Below are positions 21,240-36,873 of a stretch of 64,000 nucleotides of DNA, in pieces; within the stretch, counting starts at the first letter, position 1; every line of letters starts with the position of its first letter. The DNA is from Phlegmacium glaucopus (lineage: Eukaryota; Basidiomycota; Agaricomycetes; Agaricales; Cortinariaceae). Where the stretch lies: assembly GCA_015039465.1 (NCBI GenBank), contig MU130626.1, positions 119,363-183,362 of the forward strand. The letters are read 5' to 3'. Under the pieces are notes generated by a model. That model was not told the DNA's origin and did not search any database. It worked only from the letters and a program-made list of their open reading frames with translations. Made by a program: the position numbers and the translations under genes.

Positions 21240-21872
21240 ATGATGTCGTTCCAAATGCTTACCACTTTCGCTGCATTGGTGTTCTTCGCCTCGAACTTGG
21301 CTTTGGCCGTTCCTGTGCCTCAAGTCTCCGGCTTACCTTCCTTACCCTCTATCCTCCAGCCGGTACCTGTCGTAGGTGGCCTCGTAAGTGGCGCCGTCGG
21401 AACTGCTAGTGGTCTCGTCAGCACTACTGGTCTCAGTGGTCCTCTTGGCAACGTTGCGTCCAATGTACCGATCGTGGGCAGCGTGATCCGTCGCGGTGGT
21501 GTTCCGATCGTCGATTCCATCGCCCCATCCGTAGCCATCGGTACTGTGGACATCAGCAAGTTGGTTGGCGTCGAGTCTGTTACCGTCGAAGACGTAGTCA
21601 AGAGGGCTGATGATATCACCGCCTCTGCTGACGTCCCAGTCGCCCCCCCGGCCGCTCCCCCGGTCGCTCTGCCATCGGTCCCTGTACCATCGACCCCCGT
21701 GCCATCGCTCCCTGTGCCATCGATCCCTATGCCAGCCATCCCTGTGCCAGCCTTGGGCGGTCTGAACCCCATGGATATAGTTGGCAGCTTGCCAATTGCA
21801 AACCTGCCAGTCGTTGGCCCCCTGGTGCCCAACGTTCTGCCCTCTGTCGAAGGCGCCATTCCCTCCGTCTGA
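21240..21872 (+). CDS. Secreted proline/valine-rich repeat protein
   Basis: Intronless, 210 aa. Starts MMSF (ATGs at 21240 and 21243 both possible). Residues 1-23 form a signal peptide ending ALAVPVP. The middle is Gly/Val-rich (GGLVSGAVGTASGLV). A KR site (VVKRADD, near residue 122) suits Kex2 cleavage. After it comes a Pro-rich repeat of the type VPSxPVPSxPVPS (about residues 136-172), then another hydrophobic Gly/Pro part. There are no cysteines, so it is not a hydrophobin. Likely a secreted or wall-associated structural protein; function unknown. The long antisense frames over it follow from its codon bias and are not genes. Confidence 0.75.
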   Translation: MMSFQMLTTFAALVFFASNLALAVPVPQVSGLPSLPSILQPVPVVGGLVSGAVGTASGLVSTTGLSGPLGNVASNVPIVGSVIRRGGVPIVDSIAPSVAIGTVDISKLVGVESVTVEDVVKRADDITASADVPVAPPAAPPVALPSVPVPSTPVPSLPVPSIPMPAIPVPALGGLNPMDIVGSLPIANLPVVGPLVPNVLPSVEGAIPSV

Positions 21873-22465
21873 AACACCTTTTTGGAACAAGCTTAGGTCG
21901 CATGGGAACAATTATATAACAATTTATCGGTGAGGGCTTTCGGAAATAATGTTCATACTTATCGCTGACATTTCTCCTCAAGGTCAACTAAGTTTAACCA
22001 ACCCTCAACGCTCATTTAAACGCCACTCTTTACAAGACCTCCGCTCTTTCCTTTTTTGTTTTGCTTTTTTGTTTTTGATTGGCCCCAGTGCCATACTACG
22101 TCAACAATTACCAGACATCTTTGACTTGTTGTTGTACTACATCATCATGGTTTTCCATCATAATGTTCATACCCCTCCATTTTTTTCATATACAAGCACC
22201 AAGGCGTGACTTTTGCAACTTTTTATTTAGTAATTATTCAACTTATCGCAGTTGTTCACGGTTCATGAGGCGAATACGTCATGAGACACGCCTTATCAAT
22301 ATCATCATGCAATGTGCCCAATCGGAAGTCAAAATTATCTATTAGACTCGAAACAGGTACTAGCTTCCACTTCATAGTTTTTTTTTCTTAACAAGTTACA
22401 TTTGTTATATAGAATTTGTCGTACAACACTGTTCATTCTAGCAATAAAAAGTTAGTTTCTTTCCC
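21873..22465. other. Intergenic between converging genes
   Basis: Shared 3' region of the secreted protein gene (plus) and the Eco1 gene (minus). AT-rich, no gene seen. Confidence 0.5.
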
Positions 22466-23558
22466 TCAGTCTTCGTAGATACGGACACCCCCCTTCCCCC
22501 AAGCATCCATCACAGCCTGTCCACTACCAGTTGGCTGAGAGAAAGCAACCTGACCTTTCTCAGGATCGAGGGTACATCCATGAATAAACGTTCTCGCAGC
22601 TGCTGACAGGAGACGTCTGGCAATACCTAAGCGTCGATGTGTGGAGGGAACGAAAAGCCGTGGGATGCCCATTGGAGTGGGAAGCGGTGTGGGGTCGCAA
22701 AAGAGGTTGCCGGAAGGACCGATGGGAACGAGGCTGGTAGTGTCCGGGAGAATATCCGTGGATTTTGGAATCGGAACAATAGCCATGGCTGCGGAAATAC
22801 GCTGTGCGATAACACAACCTATGATACGCTCACGACGGGCTATTTTATCATGTGGGAGAAGGAAGAGATAAGCTTTGGACACTTGGATTTCTGAGCTCGA
22901 CAGAGGAGGCGCCGATAGTGCCAGATTGATGGTTTGAAGAAGAGTCGTGAGCTAGCCAAAAAAAATGTCATTGATAGATCCTCTAATCCCTAGTGGGGTT
23001 TGAAAAACTAACCTTTGCACCGATTTTTCCATTGATATCTGCAGGAAGACATATAATTCGACCTTTCTCCTTTACTCCAGTGAGCTTGATGTCGTTCTCC
23101 ACTTCAAGAATTGTACTCTGTCCATCTCGGATCCCGTCCTTCTCTTCCTCTCTTCCCCATTCCATACCTTGCTGGACGCGTGCACAATGTGTTTTATGCA
23201 GTGCCTCATCATCTTCTGCGCCTTTGATGTATGATAAGTCGCATAAAGGGCATTTACGCAAAGTGGTTTGGTCAATGTTAAAATGGAGTTGAGTAAGCGT
23301 CTTTTGCTGATTGGCTTTGGCTTTAGTTTTGGTCTTGGTCTTTGAGGCAGTAGATAGGGCTTTGGGTAGACCTTTAGTTCGTTTTAATGGAGGGAACAGC
23401 GATGGACTTTCTTCGGAGGGGATCTCGGAGTGTGGCCGTTTTGTGAATCTCGATGTCGCGGGCGGAGATGACGAGAGTGTGGATGGTGGAGATGAAGGAA
23501 GTTGGAGGCGCTTTTTCCGGTCACGAGAGCTGTATGTTCGCTGGACGTTGGAGGACAT
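22466..23558 (-). CDS. ECO1: Sister-chromatid cohesion N-acetyltransferase (Eco1/ESCO family)
   Basis: Two minus-strand exons, 23013-23558 and 22466-22951 (61-bp intron), give 343 aa. The N-terminal about 85 residues are basic and Ser/Pro-rich. A C2H2 finger KCPLCDLSY..HKTHC lies near residues 101-122. The C-terminal GNAT-type domain has RLFVPSTHRRLGIARRLL (acetyl-CoA binding Q/RxxGxA region) and the family signature DPEKGQVAFSQPTGSGQ, ending AWGKGGVRIYED. Known role: acetylates Smc3 on cohesin in S phase; nuclear. Converges with the secreted-protein gene. Intact, with all key motifs present. Confidence 0.93.
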
Positions 23559-23852
23559 TAGGTTGAAGCTCGGGAGGATGGCATGCAGTGTGGTAGTGCA
23601 GTTCGGACGCGACGCGTTTCTTTGGCTTTGTTTACATTTACTGACTCACTATCAACCGAGCCAACCGGGCTTTCGTACTTACTTATAAACATTTCTATGC
23701 GCAAATGACGAACAACTCGAAGAACTTTGCCTCGTGAGTACATGAATCAAAACATGAGATTTGGGCGTTTATCCCATTCATGATATCCAGACTCGGCGTC
23801 CAATACATCTGGAATTTAGATTATCCCCGAATTCACAATTTGACCCTCCTAA
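23559..23852. other. Intergenic between ECO1 start and panB stop
   Basis: Tandem minus-strand spacing of 294 bp. Holds the ECO1 promoter; no gene seen. Confidence 0.5.
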
Positions 23853-24913
23853 TTATAAATTGCTATTTTGACCATGGCTATCGCCTTCAACTCTCTCGTT
23901 CTCCATAAATCGTGCCCATTGTGTCTGGTCGGCTGTATAGCTCTCTGTCTCTGGATCGGGGAATGTTCCTGTTCTAACGGCTTCTGCATAATTATGCACG
24001 CCCATGTCCCTCGCTTCCTTCATATTTGCAAATCGACGGACAAACTTGGCTTTATGACCAGACCATGTACCCATCACATCATCGTACACCAGTACCTGAG
24101 GGCGGGACAATTAGAAACGAAGTCCTTGGTTCAGTTGAATACAGGACAAACCTGGCCACTTGTCCATGGTCCAGCCCCTATTCCAATAGTGGGTACTTTT
24201 AAACGATCCGTCACGTATTTTCCAAGCTCTCGCGGAACAGCTTCCACGACCACTGCAAAAGCCCCCGCCTCTTCCAACGCCAAAGCATCTGTGACTACCT
24301 TTTTCGCCCCTTCAGCGCTCCTTCCTTGGACTTTATATCCAGACATGGCGCTATGTCTCTGAGGCAAGAGTCCGACATGTGCCATCACAGGAATGCCAAT
24401 ATCAGTCAACCGCCTGACAACAGACACGATCTCCTGTCCTCCTTCCAGTTTGACAGCCTCTACTCGACCCTCTTGAACCAATTTAACGGCATTCATGACA
24501 GCGTTGTCTATTGACGTATGATATGACCCAAACGGCATATCCGCGACCAGGAATGGATGAGTCGTACCGCGTGCTACTGCGCGCGTGTGATGCACCATCT
24601 CGCTGAGAGTGAGTTGAGTTGTGGATTCGTATCCCAAACACACCTGGGCAAGAGAGTCTCCTACAAGGGTGATGTCAGTGAGATGAGATGATGAACATGC
24701 CAATGCAGATGGATAGTCGTATGCTGTTAACATGGTGATCGGCGTCTTGGATCGGCGTAGCTCATGGAGGGTTTCGATTGTAACCTTTTTGCGGGGTATT
24801 AAGGCTGTCGATAAAGGCTTTGTTGATGGTCGAACACTCATCCATCGACATAATCGAGTGTTTGGATTGTCTGCAAGACGCAGGCGGGCGAAGAGCAATG
24901 TTGTGCCAGTCAT
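23853..24913 (-). CDS. panB: 3-methyl-2-oxobutanoate (ketopantoate) hydroxymethyltransferase
   Basis: Two minus-strand exons, 24152-24913 and 23853-24095 (56-bp intron), give 334 aa. The ATG at 24913 is the first in frame; residues 1-40 are basic with few acidic residues (RLRLADNPNTRLCRWMSVRP), consistent with a mitochondrial presequence. Family motifs: TAYDYPSA, LVGDSLAQVCLGYEST (metal-binding Asp), VKLEGG, AHVGLLPQ, EAVPRELG (catalytic Glu region) and GIGAG. At the intron joint SGQV-LVYDDVMG replaces the more usual GQVLVxHDxLG, with Tyr-Asp where His-Asp is common. First committed step of pantothenate/CoA synthesis. Intact. Confidence 0.93.
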
Positions 24914-28401
<3,488 letters not shown>

Positions 28402-28853
28402 ATCGTTTCATTTTTGTTTTATGAATTGAACTTGTATGTGTATTTTTGGTGGAGCGCCTTGCAATTGGCACTGTATGATAAATGATATCTGTTGTTTGGA
28501 GTCAAACTGTTAGTTGTGATTTTAGAAGAGGTATATCACGCAAGGACGAACACTCAAGAAGATGGTGATGCATTGAGCAATCGAAGCTGCTGTTTTTGTG
28601 GATTGATGGGTAGAACCCGCGTCTTTCCCGACAAGGGAGACACAGACCTTTGAAAGACCTGGTCAAAGATTTTCTGGCAGGTCGTTTACGAGGAAATATC
28701 TCCTCAGGAAAGAATTGGATTAAGACAAGGTTTGACTAGGTGGTGTGGTTGAATGGAAGCAAGAGAAGGGATATCACAGCCGCAGGCCAATGGGCAATAA
28801 TTTCGTCTATTCTATCCGAGATAATTAGTGACATTCGATCCTAGTTTTGGTCT
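28402..28853. other. Intergenic between converging genes
   Basis: 3' regions of GH1 (plus) and the small basic protein gene (minus). No gene seen. Confidence 0.5.
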
Positions 28854-29559
28854 TCATGACATTCGCGATTCCTTCGTCGTTCCCCTCTTTATTTGTTCCT
28901 CTTGGAGTCTCCGAATATTTTTCATCGCATCGACGTCCCGTGTGATCTTGCCAACCCGGGCATTCTGCCGGCGTTTATTGAGATGTTGGAAGTCCATACC
29001 GACTCCAACTTCCTTCCCTACTACTTCTTTCACTGGTTTGGGTCGCGGTGGAGGGGGAACGTCGTTGGGATCAATCACCTTCCAGACGAATTCGACACCA
29101 GGATCTCTCCCTTTCTTCACTTTTATTGTGGGATCCACTGGAGTTAGGCGGGGTTGTCTAATCATTTTGATTTCAGAAGATTTCTCCAGAGCAGGGAGAA
29201 CCTCGAGCTTTAAGAACCTATTCGGGGACAACCACGGTCAACGACAACAGCGAACAGCTGGAGAAAGGCACGCACCTAATTGATCGGATGGGATGCTCGG
29301 GGTGTGAAGGTGCCCATGGAATAACAGGTTTAACTTTCGCGAACCGGTTTTTATTTGGTTTTACCACAGGCGTCAGACCAGTATGGTGGTAGGCTGGAAA
29401 GTCTGGTGGAGGAGGACGTTGAACGGCGGCTTGAAAGAGTTGTGAGGAGGTGAATCCATTAGGAAAAGCATTTGACTTGAGAATATCCCTGACAATTTTT
29501 ATTCCTTCTGACAGTGCTCTGGCTTTTTGGTTAATAATAAACTGGTGAATGGCCGACAT
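28854..29559 (-). CDS. Small basic protein, family not recognised
   Basis: Two minus-strand exons, 29276-29559 and 28854-29217 (58-bp intron; GTGCGT donor, AATAG acceptor), give 215 aa. The splice restores one frame (SIR|FLKLEVLPALEKSSEIK). The start MSAIHQFIINQKARALSEGI is preferred over an upstream non-ATG extension. The protein is rich in Lys/Arg and Pro (DVPPPPRPKPVKEV) and ends in a charged helix (MKNIRRLQEEQIKRG). Size and composition would suit a mitochondrial ribosomal or assembly protein, but no motif proves it. Shares a 312-bp divergent promoter with DCP1. Confidence 0.75.
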
Positions 29560-29871
29560 CTTGGGATGACTGTAAAAGCAGAAACGTTGCAAATGTTTTG
29601 GCTTGTATTATGTAAGGATTCGTGTTTGTACTCGCTTGGTGGCAAAAACACTTCTCTCTAAATTTACAGGATTGCACACTAAATCCATGTATTATTTATA
29701 TGTTCATAGTAAGATATAATGCTCGCAAGAAACGAGTTTTTGAATGAGAGTTTTCGAAAGAAATTGAGTGTACTGTACAATCAAGAGCAAATCGGCAAAC
29801 TCCGCAGCATTGTAAGAGGAGTTCCAACAAGTTACAACGTGCCTCTCCTCTAACGAACCATCCAGTCACTT
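29560..29871. promoter_or_regulatory. Divergent promoter region (small basic protein / DCP1)
   Basis: 312 bp between two divergent start codons; must hold both promoters. No clear TATA box. Confidence 0.55.
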
Positions 29872-32725
29872 ATGGGTCCTCCCCGCAGAAATCCCCCTCA
29901 ATCAACTTCAATGTCACAAATGGACTCACAATATCCTCTTCCTCGCACCCCCCAACGAACACCAGCTCAAGAACAATACCCTTCGGGTTCACAATCTTCG
30001 CCAAGCATGGGCATGTCACCGGCGTCAAGATATGAGTATAACCTCAAAGTTCTTCGAAGGCGGGATCCATCTATTATTTCAATATTTGACCAGTTCAGTC
30101 ATGTCTGTATCTACCACCATGACGGTCAACATTGGTCAAAGCACGGCTATGAAGGCAGCATGTTCTTATTTGAACGGTGAGCCCAGCATGTATTCAATCG
30201 GAAATCCTTTTACATAGTCTCACATTCATCTATCTAGCAATACATACCCTCCTTACGGCTTTTACATCCTCAATCGTGTAGGCATGGATGACTACATTTC
30301 AGGAGTCTACCCAGAGGACGAAATCTTTGTCTCAAACAATATCCTAATCCTTCGATCCTATCCTGACTTTCTGGCCCGTAGACTCGCCAAAATTGAGGCT
30401 TCCACATCTGGGCAGACGCCAGACAAATTTTCTGAAATCTATGCTATCCCTAATATTGAAGACCTAGGTCCCAATGACAAGGGCCGATCTTTTAACATTG
30501 GACTATGGATGCAACCGACAGACTCACGGGAGTCGATGCTCAATGTAATGAAACGGTATGCCATCTGATCTTTTAGGTTCGGACCGTGATCAAATCTTTT
30601 TTCAGACTTCATTCATATATTAAACAAAACATGCCATACCCTCAAGAGTTCCGATTCGGTCCCGGAAAACCCCCTCCTCCCCATAGGCTGCGTGCTGTTC
30701 CCCGAAGTGAAGGTCCGGTGCTGTCCAGGCAATCTAATATATTCTCAAATCACATTGCTCAAAGTCTTTCCCTACTTTAGCCAAAGATCCCGATCTATCT
30801 GATTCTCAATCGCATCAGTCATACACCCCGCAATCCGATAGTGAGAACGATCAAGGTCATGAATCTACGCATTCCACATCAAGTGGTGATCTCTCCGACG
30901 TTGACAAGCTATTTGCCAAACTTGGTTCTTATCCTCAGCCATCAGCTCCTGCAGCGACGGTGAATATTGACACCTTGTTTGCATCCGCAATAGACAAAAA
31001 ATCTGTAGAAGAATCCGCCCCTACTTCTCCATCCACGGCTACTGGAACAGGCATTTCATTATTAGACTCAATTTTTGCTTCCGCCGGTCCTCATCGGAAT
31101 GCCACTTCCAACGGGTCTACTTCGCAATCCTCCCCGGTATCGTCCTCCCTCAAGCCTCAGGGTAGCCTTTCTACCATATATTCTCCACAACCCTCCTCTT
31201 CCGCCACCCCTCCCCGAGTACTCGACCGAGATGTAATTTCTGGTCTACTACTTGGGTACCCTCCGACACGCACGACATCGGCTGCGTCTACCACTTATAG
31301 CCTTGGGGCTGTTTCCCATCCAAGTTCTAGAGAAGGCGATAACGAGGACGATAGTGGAAGCGATGTATCTCCCAGAGAGAGCAGTCAGAGCCGTCATTTG
31401 GATAACGGGTTGTCCGAAGCCGGCATTGTATTTGACGTGGACTTAGCAAGCAGCGCAGATCACCAGCGACCCAGTGGATCTGCGGCAGCACGTATTGCTG
31501 GCGCGGACCTATTGAGCACCCTCGGCTTTTCCACTTCAGGAAGACAAGATTCTCGAGGAAGAATTAACGGAGACGTTACCCCTCGTGCCCCTTTAACCCG
31601 ACCTGGTGGCTCCCACCGACTGCAACCGACGGCGATTGAAGCCACATCGTCAGTTTCTACCGTCCGAGGTAATTCTGAGCCCTTTGTTGCTCCATCATCG
31701 GTTTCGTCTACAGTTTCTGCACCTCCTGAAGCAGTTCGGAAACCCAGGCCAAATAGAACTCTCGTGCCATTCGCACCAGACTCGGAGCTCTGGCCCTACA
31801 CGCGAGGTCCTGTACAAGAAAACTCCCATTCCGATCCAGATAGCGATGGGGACGATGGAGATATTGTTGAACTGAATTTCGAGGAGACAAGCGTATTGAG
31901 TGATCCAGAGGCATTCAAAAAGGCCCTGCAACGAAAAAAGAGTGGTCTCAAGGGAGTAGAGCTGTCTGTGAATAATCATAGATATGTGAACGGCACCAGC
32001 AGCAATTCCTTTCCGGAAAAGGAGAAAGGGAAGAAGACCAAGAAGAGTAAAAAAGAGAGAGATGCGATAGCTAGACGGGAGATTGAGGAGAGTTGGGATA
32101 TCCCTCCGCCTTCGCCCGCCGATTCCTTTGCCTCGAGACCGTTCAATATGGTACCGGTGGGCCCTCCTGCGTCACCATCTCCTTGCGCTTCACCGGAGTT
32201 GGCCAATACGTCGTTGGGTGTGGCATCAACATCAAGTCATGAAATGATGAGGACTCCAACGATGACAGCGAAAGCCACTCTTGGTAACGCTGGCAAATAC
32301 CTCAACGGCACTTCCGCCGCTGATGATCCTCCAGAGGTGGTGGCCAAATTCATTCCCCCAGGTAACAAAGGTAGTGTCAGCGTTCCGGTCACTCCAGCTG
32401 TTACCGCTCCGGCGCCTTCGGCGCAAGCATATACCCAAGCAAAAGCCAAAGGAGCGTCGAATGGCGTCTCACCTATGAAGAGGACACAGAATGGCTACGT
32501 GGATGCGGAATGTGTCAGAGAGAGTATCATTACTGCGATTGAAGCGCAGCCAAAGCCCGTGGGAAGGATGGAAAAGAGCGAATTTGTCCGCGAGGTGTTG
32601 GCCCTTATTCACGTGAGTTGTTTGTGACTAGTGGATCCCTTTGATCTGACGTTCCGTTTCTTTTTTAGACTGACAAGGCATTCGTTGAGAGGCTTTGGCA
32701 ACAGTATACGGCGCGTCTGGCGTGA
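29872..32725 (+). CDS. DCP1: mRNA-decapping enzyme subunit Dcp1
   Basis: Five exons, 29872-30176, 30238-30555, 30606-30712, 30781-32612 and 32669-32725, give 872 aa. Residues about 55-205 form the EVH1-like Dcp1 domain (YNLKVLRRRDPSIISIFDQF, VCIYHHDGQHWSKHGYEGSM, YGFYILNR). A long Ser/Pro-rich disordered region follows. The extreme C-terminus (ECVRESIITAI, FVREVLALIHTDKAFVERLW) matches the Dcp1 trimerisation helix. Dcp1 activates Dcp2 in 5'-3' mRNA decay, in cytoplasmic P-bodies. The intron at 30713-30780 has an unusual GTCCGG donor; reading through it instead meets a stop at 30778, so splicing is required for the long form. The tail exon encodes only 18 residues plus stop. Confidence 0.93.
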
Positions 32726-35087
32726 ACAATGTCGTCGTAACTCCCACCGTTCTTTCATTCCGTCCGAACGTCTTACACACAACGCACCCACGAACTTTTC
32801 GGCCAAAGGAGCTCACTCGTACCTATTTATCTCTCCTTTGTCTATGGTTACCACGACCTATAACCTCCTATAACCTCACCGTGACAACGACACCTCACAA
32901 CCACCATCCATCGTATCCTTGTATTCCCATTAACCATCTCCTCCCTCCTGTTTTTTCTTGCGTATCGCCGTCACCGTCATCGACCAACATCATTACTGTC
33001 ATCTTGGTTGACAAACATATTGTCTATACATCCCAGGATTCCAAACCGAGTGACCTTTTCAAAAACTTATTCTCCATCATCTTTCAGTTCAATTTAGTTA
33101 GCAAGCCATTATTAGTAGCGCCAGTCTTTAACGTTGTTCAATGCCGACGACGACGACAGTACAATAACGCATAGTGTATCCCTAGTCATTACTACATTCT
33201 CGTTTTCTCATCCCAATCTTCTTTCGGTCTTTCTTTTTCATTCCATCTCTTTTTTCTATTCTCCTGGATTGTCCATCGGCTCTCTAGTAATTTCCCATTA
33301 TACACAATCGAGGCCCACGCCAATTTATTCTTTCCCTTTTTCCCTTCTTTCCGAAAACCCTTTTTCCCTTTATTTGTATAGGTTCCACCTTCACGAACGT
33401 ACGGTCTCTTTCCGCCCTCTTTTAAACTCTTCCTCTCTCTTTCCCGTCTTTCTGCAGACTCCGGCTTTTGTTATCTTGTCGTGATGATTGTTTTCTGTAG
33501 CTACATACAAACCCCCTGAATTACGCTATAACCCGCTCATGACCCCCTCTCTATCCGTTATTTTATCCTAGCTTTCTCATGATCATCAGCGATCGTCACT
33601 TCCTAGTACGCTATTATTATCAACACACCTGTCTCTACACGTACCGCGTAATAGTACCACACCCTTTGAAAAAACTAGAACCTCCTTCTGAGGGCACCCA
33701 TGATTTCCGTTTGGTGCCAGGGCAATGCCAGGGACTTGTTGCTCGAATCAGGTGAACAATTTTGGGCACAGAAGGGGTATATGTAACAGATTCTACTAAA
33801 TCTACGAAGACTTCCAAGCTGTATTATTGACGCCACAATCTTCTCAACGGTTCCAGAATTTCGAGAGTTCTGCTGCATCCTACGTCCCTGGCTCGCCCCA
33901 CAACCACCTCCGCCCCGGCATCGCTAAGTGAGATGGGCCGGTAATCCAGTTGTTGCCCGTCCCCTGTTGCGTCACATTGTCAGAGGTTGTACAGTATGCA
34001 CATGCATAATTCTGGCTCCTAAGAACCCGAGAATTACAAAACATTACTGCTATCAGCACCATTTTCACCATAAAAGAATTCAGCTTCTGACCAGCTTCTG
34101 ACCAGCCCTGACCCTATGTCTCGTTCAAGATACCTACTATAGCTTCGACTCTTCTGCCTTGAAGGCGTCCTCGTCGAGACTTGGAGGCACTTCCATTGTT
34201 CCAATACTGTATAGAGTATTGTGCACATTCCGCACCAACAAAGAACGTTTATGTCTCGCTGGTCATTACCTCCCCGAGAGCAAAAACTCTTTGGTGATTG
34301 CGTTGCCAGACCCGGGCTGGTTGCGCCTGTAGCCGAAGCTCCAATACGGGTATATGACGCCTATTCCCGGTGTTTGCCCATGCCGTAAAAGTTGGCAGTG
34401 TCAAACAATCATCCCACGTTCTCGTGAACCTATTCTCTTGCAGGCCATACTACTTCCACCTCTCACGGTCAATGATAGCGCAATCTCTGGACGAAACTCA
34501 GGAGTTCAGTGATGCAACCTCTGGATTATACCTGCTCTGAATGTTGAAACGTTGGCGTTCATCAGCGTTCATCAGGGCCTTTTGATCTTTTCGATTGTGT
34601 GATATGTGTCTTCCTTCATTTGCATTCTGGATGTCAGTGGTTAACAGATGGAACACATCCGGCTTTAATCCTCTCCGGTGAAAATGGATCTGCAATTATT
34701 TTTTTGGTATTGCTTATTGCTATACAAGGATTTCTATGTCTGGCGCTTGCCAGTAGAGTTCCGGCGTCAATCTAGTGCCGGCAGATTTTCTGACGTTGAA
34801 GTAATATCGGAGTACGAATCACAAAGGCGGTGAAGTATGAACTCCTGATGTCTGTCATGGAGTCGGGTTCAGATTCTGATTCGGTTATCTGAACTGTCAT
34901 CGCAGTTTAATTATTGACAAGCTCCTTGGACGCGCATACGTCGCAGAGTGGTAAATTGGGGTTCGATCCTGTGCAGCTACTGAAAGTTGTGAAACAAATC
35001 CCGAATCGAATCACTATATAAATGACTGGCTCAAGGAAGTTCTGGATAACCAACCAGCCTCAGCTTCCAGATATCTCCAGCTAAAAC
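32726..35087. other. Intergenic: DCP1 3' region and terpene synthase 2 upstream region
   Basis: 32726-33500 is pyrimidine-rich, C/T-biased DNA, probably the 3' region of DCP1. No supported gene between. 34501-34590 is the conserved block also found upstream of synthase 1. A GGTTCGATCC motif at 34960 resembles a tRNA B box but no tRNA fold accompanies it. Confidence 0.5.
35015..35022 (+). promoter_or_regulatory. TATA box of sesquiterpene synthase 2
   Basis: TATATAAA, 65 bp before the ATG at 35088, mirroring the element of synthase 1. Confidence 0.6.
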
Positions 35088-36372
35088 ATGTCTACTCAAT
35101 ACATCATTCCCGACTTGCTAGTCACTTGGCCATGGAAACGCATGGTAAATCCCAGGCTGGCCGACGTCAAAGTCGAAGCTAGTGCTTGGGTGAAGGACCT
35201 GGCCTTGTTCGATTCAGCTCAGCTGCAAAAGTTCAACGCTTGCGATTTTAGTAATTAATATTCACTTGATGCTCTTGTCCAGTCCATGTATGCTGACCGT
35301 TAATTTCTTAGATCTTTTGGGGGCGCTAGTTGGGCCACTACAAAACAAAGGTTAGTGGTTCTGGACTTCTTCGCATCTCTTATAGCTGTCATTAATCCAC
35401 GTTTTAAAAATTAGATCATCTCCGAATCACCTGCGATTTGATGAACTTTTATTTCGCCTTTGATGAATACACGGACCTTGCAAACAAATCCGAGGCCACC
35501 AAGATTTCTAATGATGTAATGGAGGCCTTCAGACGTAGAGAGGCCAACAGTCAGCCATCCCACGGTAAAATAACAGCAATGGCGCAACAGTGAGTCATAA
35601 ACGTTTAGGAAAAGCTGATGTATTAATTGTGAATTATCTAGATTTTTTGAACGGACTGTCAGTGTCGTCGGAGAGGACCCCCCTGCCATGGAGAGGTTTA
35701 TTGCCGACTTTGACGCCTATACGAAGTCCATCATCGTGGAAGCGGAAGACAGAGTGGCTGGTCATCTCAGAACAGTCGAAGACTATTTAATTCTCAGGCG
35801 AGATACCTGCGGAGGGAAACCAACATTCTCCTTCTTTGGACTTGGGTTGAATATCCCAGACGAAGTCTTTCAGCATCCCCTCATGATATCTCTCATTGAG
35901 AATGCCACTGACCTCATCGCAATCACGAATGTAAGTCATCTGATTAATATCTCTCATGGAGGTTGACACGACACTCATTTGAAATTTGAAGGATATGCAC
36001 TCATATAGACTCGAGCGTGCACGTGGGCTCGATGGACATAATATTATAACCGCCATCATGGAGGAATACCATCTAGATCTGCAGCAAGCATTATACTGGC
36101 TTTCTGGATACGGATCCAAAACGATTTCCAATTTCTTGAGTAACAGCCGTGCCCTGCCATCTTGGGGAGAGAAGATAGATCGAGCGGTTATGGTGTACAT
36201 TGATCGAGTTGCTCGGTGTGTTCGTGGCTACGATGCGTGGAGTTATGAGACCAACAGATACTATGGCGAGGATGGATTAAAGGTTCAGCAATGTCGGATG
36301 ATTACCCTCCTTCCCCCCGACTCAGGATATATTACCAGAGAACAGCTCGAAATTGAAGTGGTAGTAGCGTAA
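35088..36372 (+). CDS. Sesquiterpene synthase 2 (paralogue of synthase 1)
   Basis: Five exons, 35088-35250, 35312-35350, 35415-35589, 35642-35930 and 35992-36372 (introns 52-64 bp), give 348 aa. Exon lengths (163, 39, 175, 289, 381) equal those of synthase 1 exactly. Metal motif FAFDEYTD near residue 93, triad NDMHSYRLE near residue 222, RY in TNRYYGEDG. Differences concentrate in exons 1-3 (for example NPRLADVKVEA against NPMLSEVRDEA; NLLGALVGPLQNK against NHLAALVGPLQSK), while exons 4-5 are almost alike, as after partial gene conversion or stronger constraint. Faces away from synthase 1; converges with F-box gene B, 500 bp away. Confidence 0.93.
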
Positions 36373-36873
36373 ATATATAGATTTCGCATACTTGGTAGTA
36401 CATTTACCGACTAATAGACGTCGTAATAAAGACATGATCAGAACGGAAAACGATACAGGGGCGAGCCGAGGATGAGCCTTTACATCGGAATAAGAAAAAT
36501 ATGGACAGAGCTACAATGGTGTAAACCTGGCTTATTAAGTACTTCGTACAGAATGGCATTGAATTTTGCACCAGAAAAGTCGACAGGAGTAAAAAAACTC
36601 GTGTTTTGATCATAATTGCATAGATGTAGGGAAGGAGAAGGTCTCTTTTGGATTTGATTGCCACAATTCTACCTTGAGAAAAGGATAGGTATGGAGTCGA
36701 TTGTACAGCCTTTTTTTCTTCAAGTGCTTTTGCGAGGATTTTACAATTTAAAATGATCTTTTTACTTTATTTTACCAGAGTCGTCCTTATTATGACCCGA
36801 GTGTGACAACTAGTATAAACACTGGTCCCCTTTACTTTCCCCGATTTCTCTCCCTCAGTTACAAGAAATGAGA
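36373..36873. other. Intergenic between converging genes
   Basis: 3' regions of synthase 2 (plus) and F-box B (minus). No gene seen. Confidence 0.5.

Noticed and set aside
21320..21911. Two long minus-strand frames opposite the secreted proline-rich protein
   Set aside because: They mirror the codon bias and repeats of the plus-strand gene, which has a signal peptide and a proper start; the antisense proteins are Gly/Thr- or Trp/Asp-repeat nonsense.
34950..34990. tRNA-like GGTTCGATCC near CGCAGAGTGG
   Set aside because: Only about 10 bases separate the two box-like motifs, too close for a tRNA, and no acceptor stem forms.
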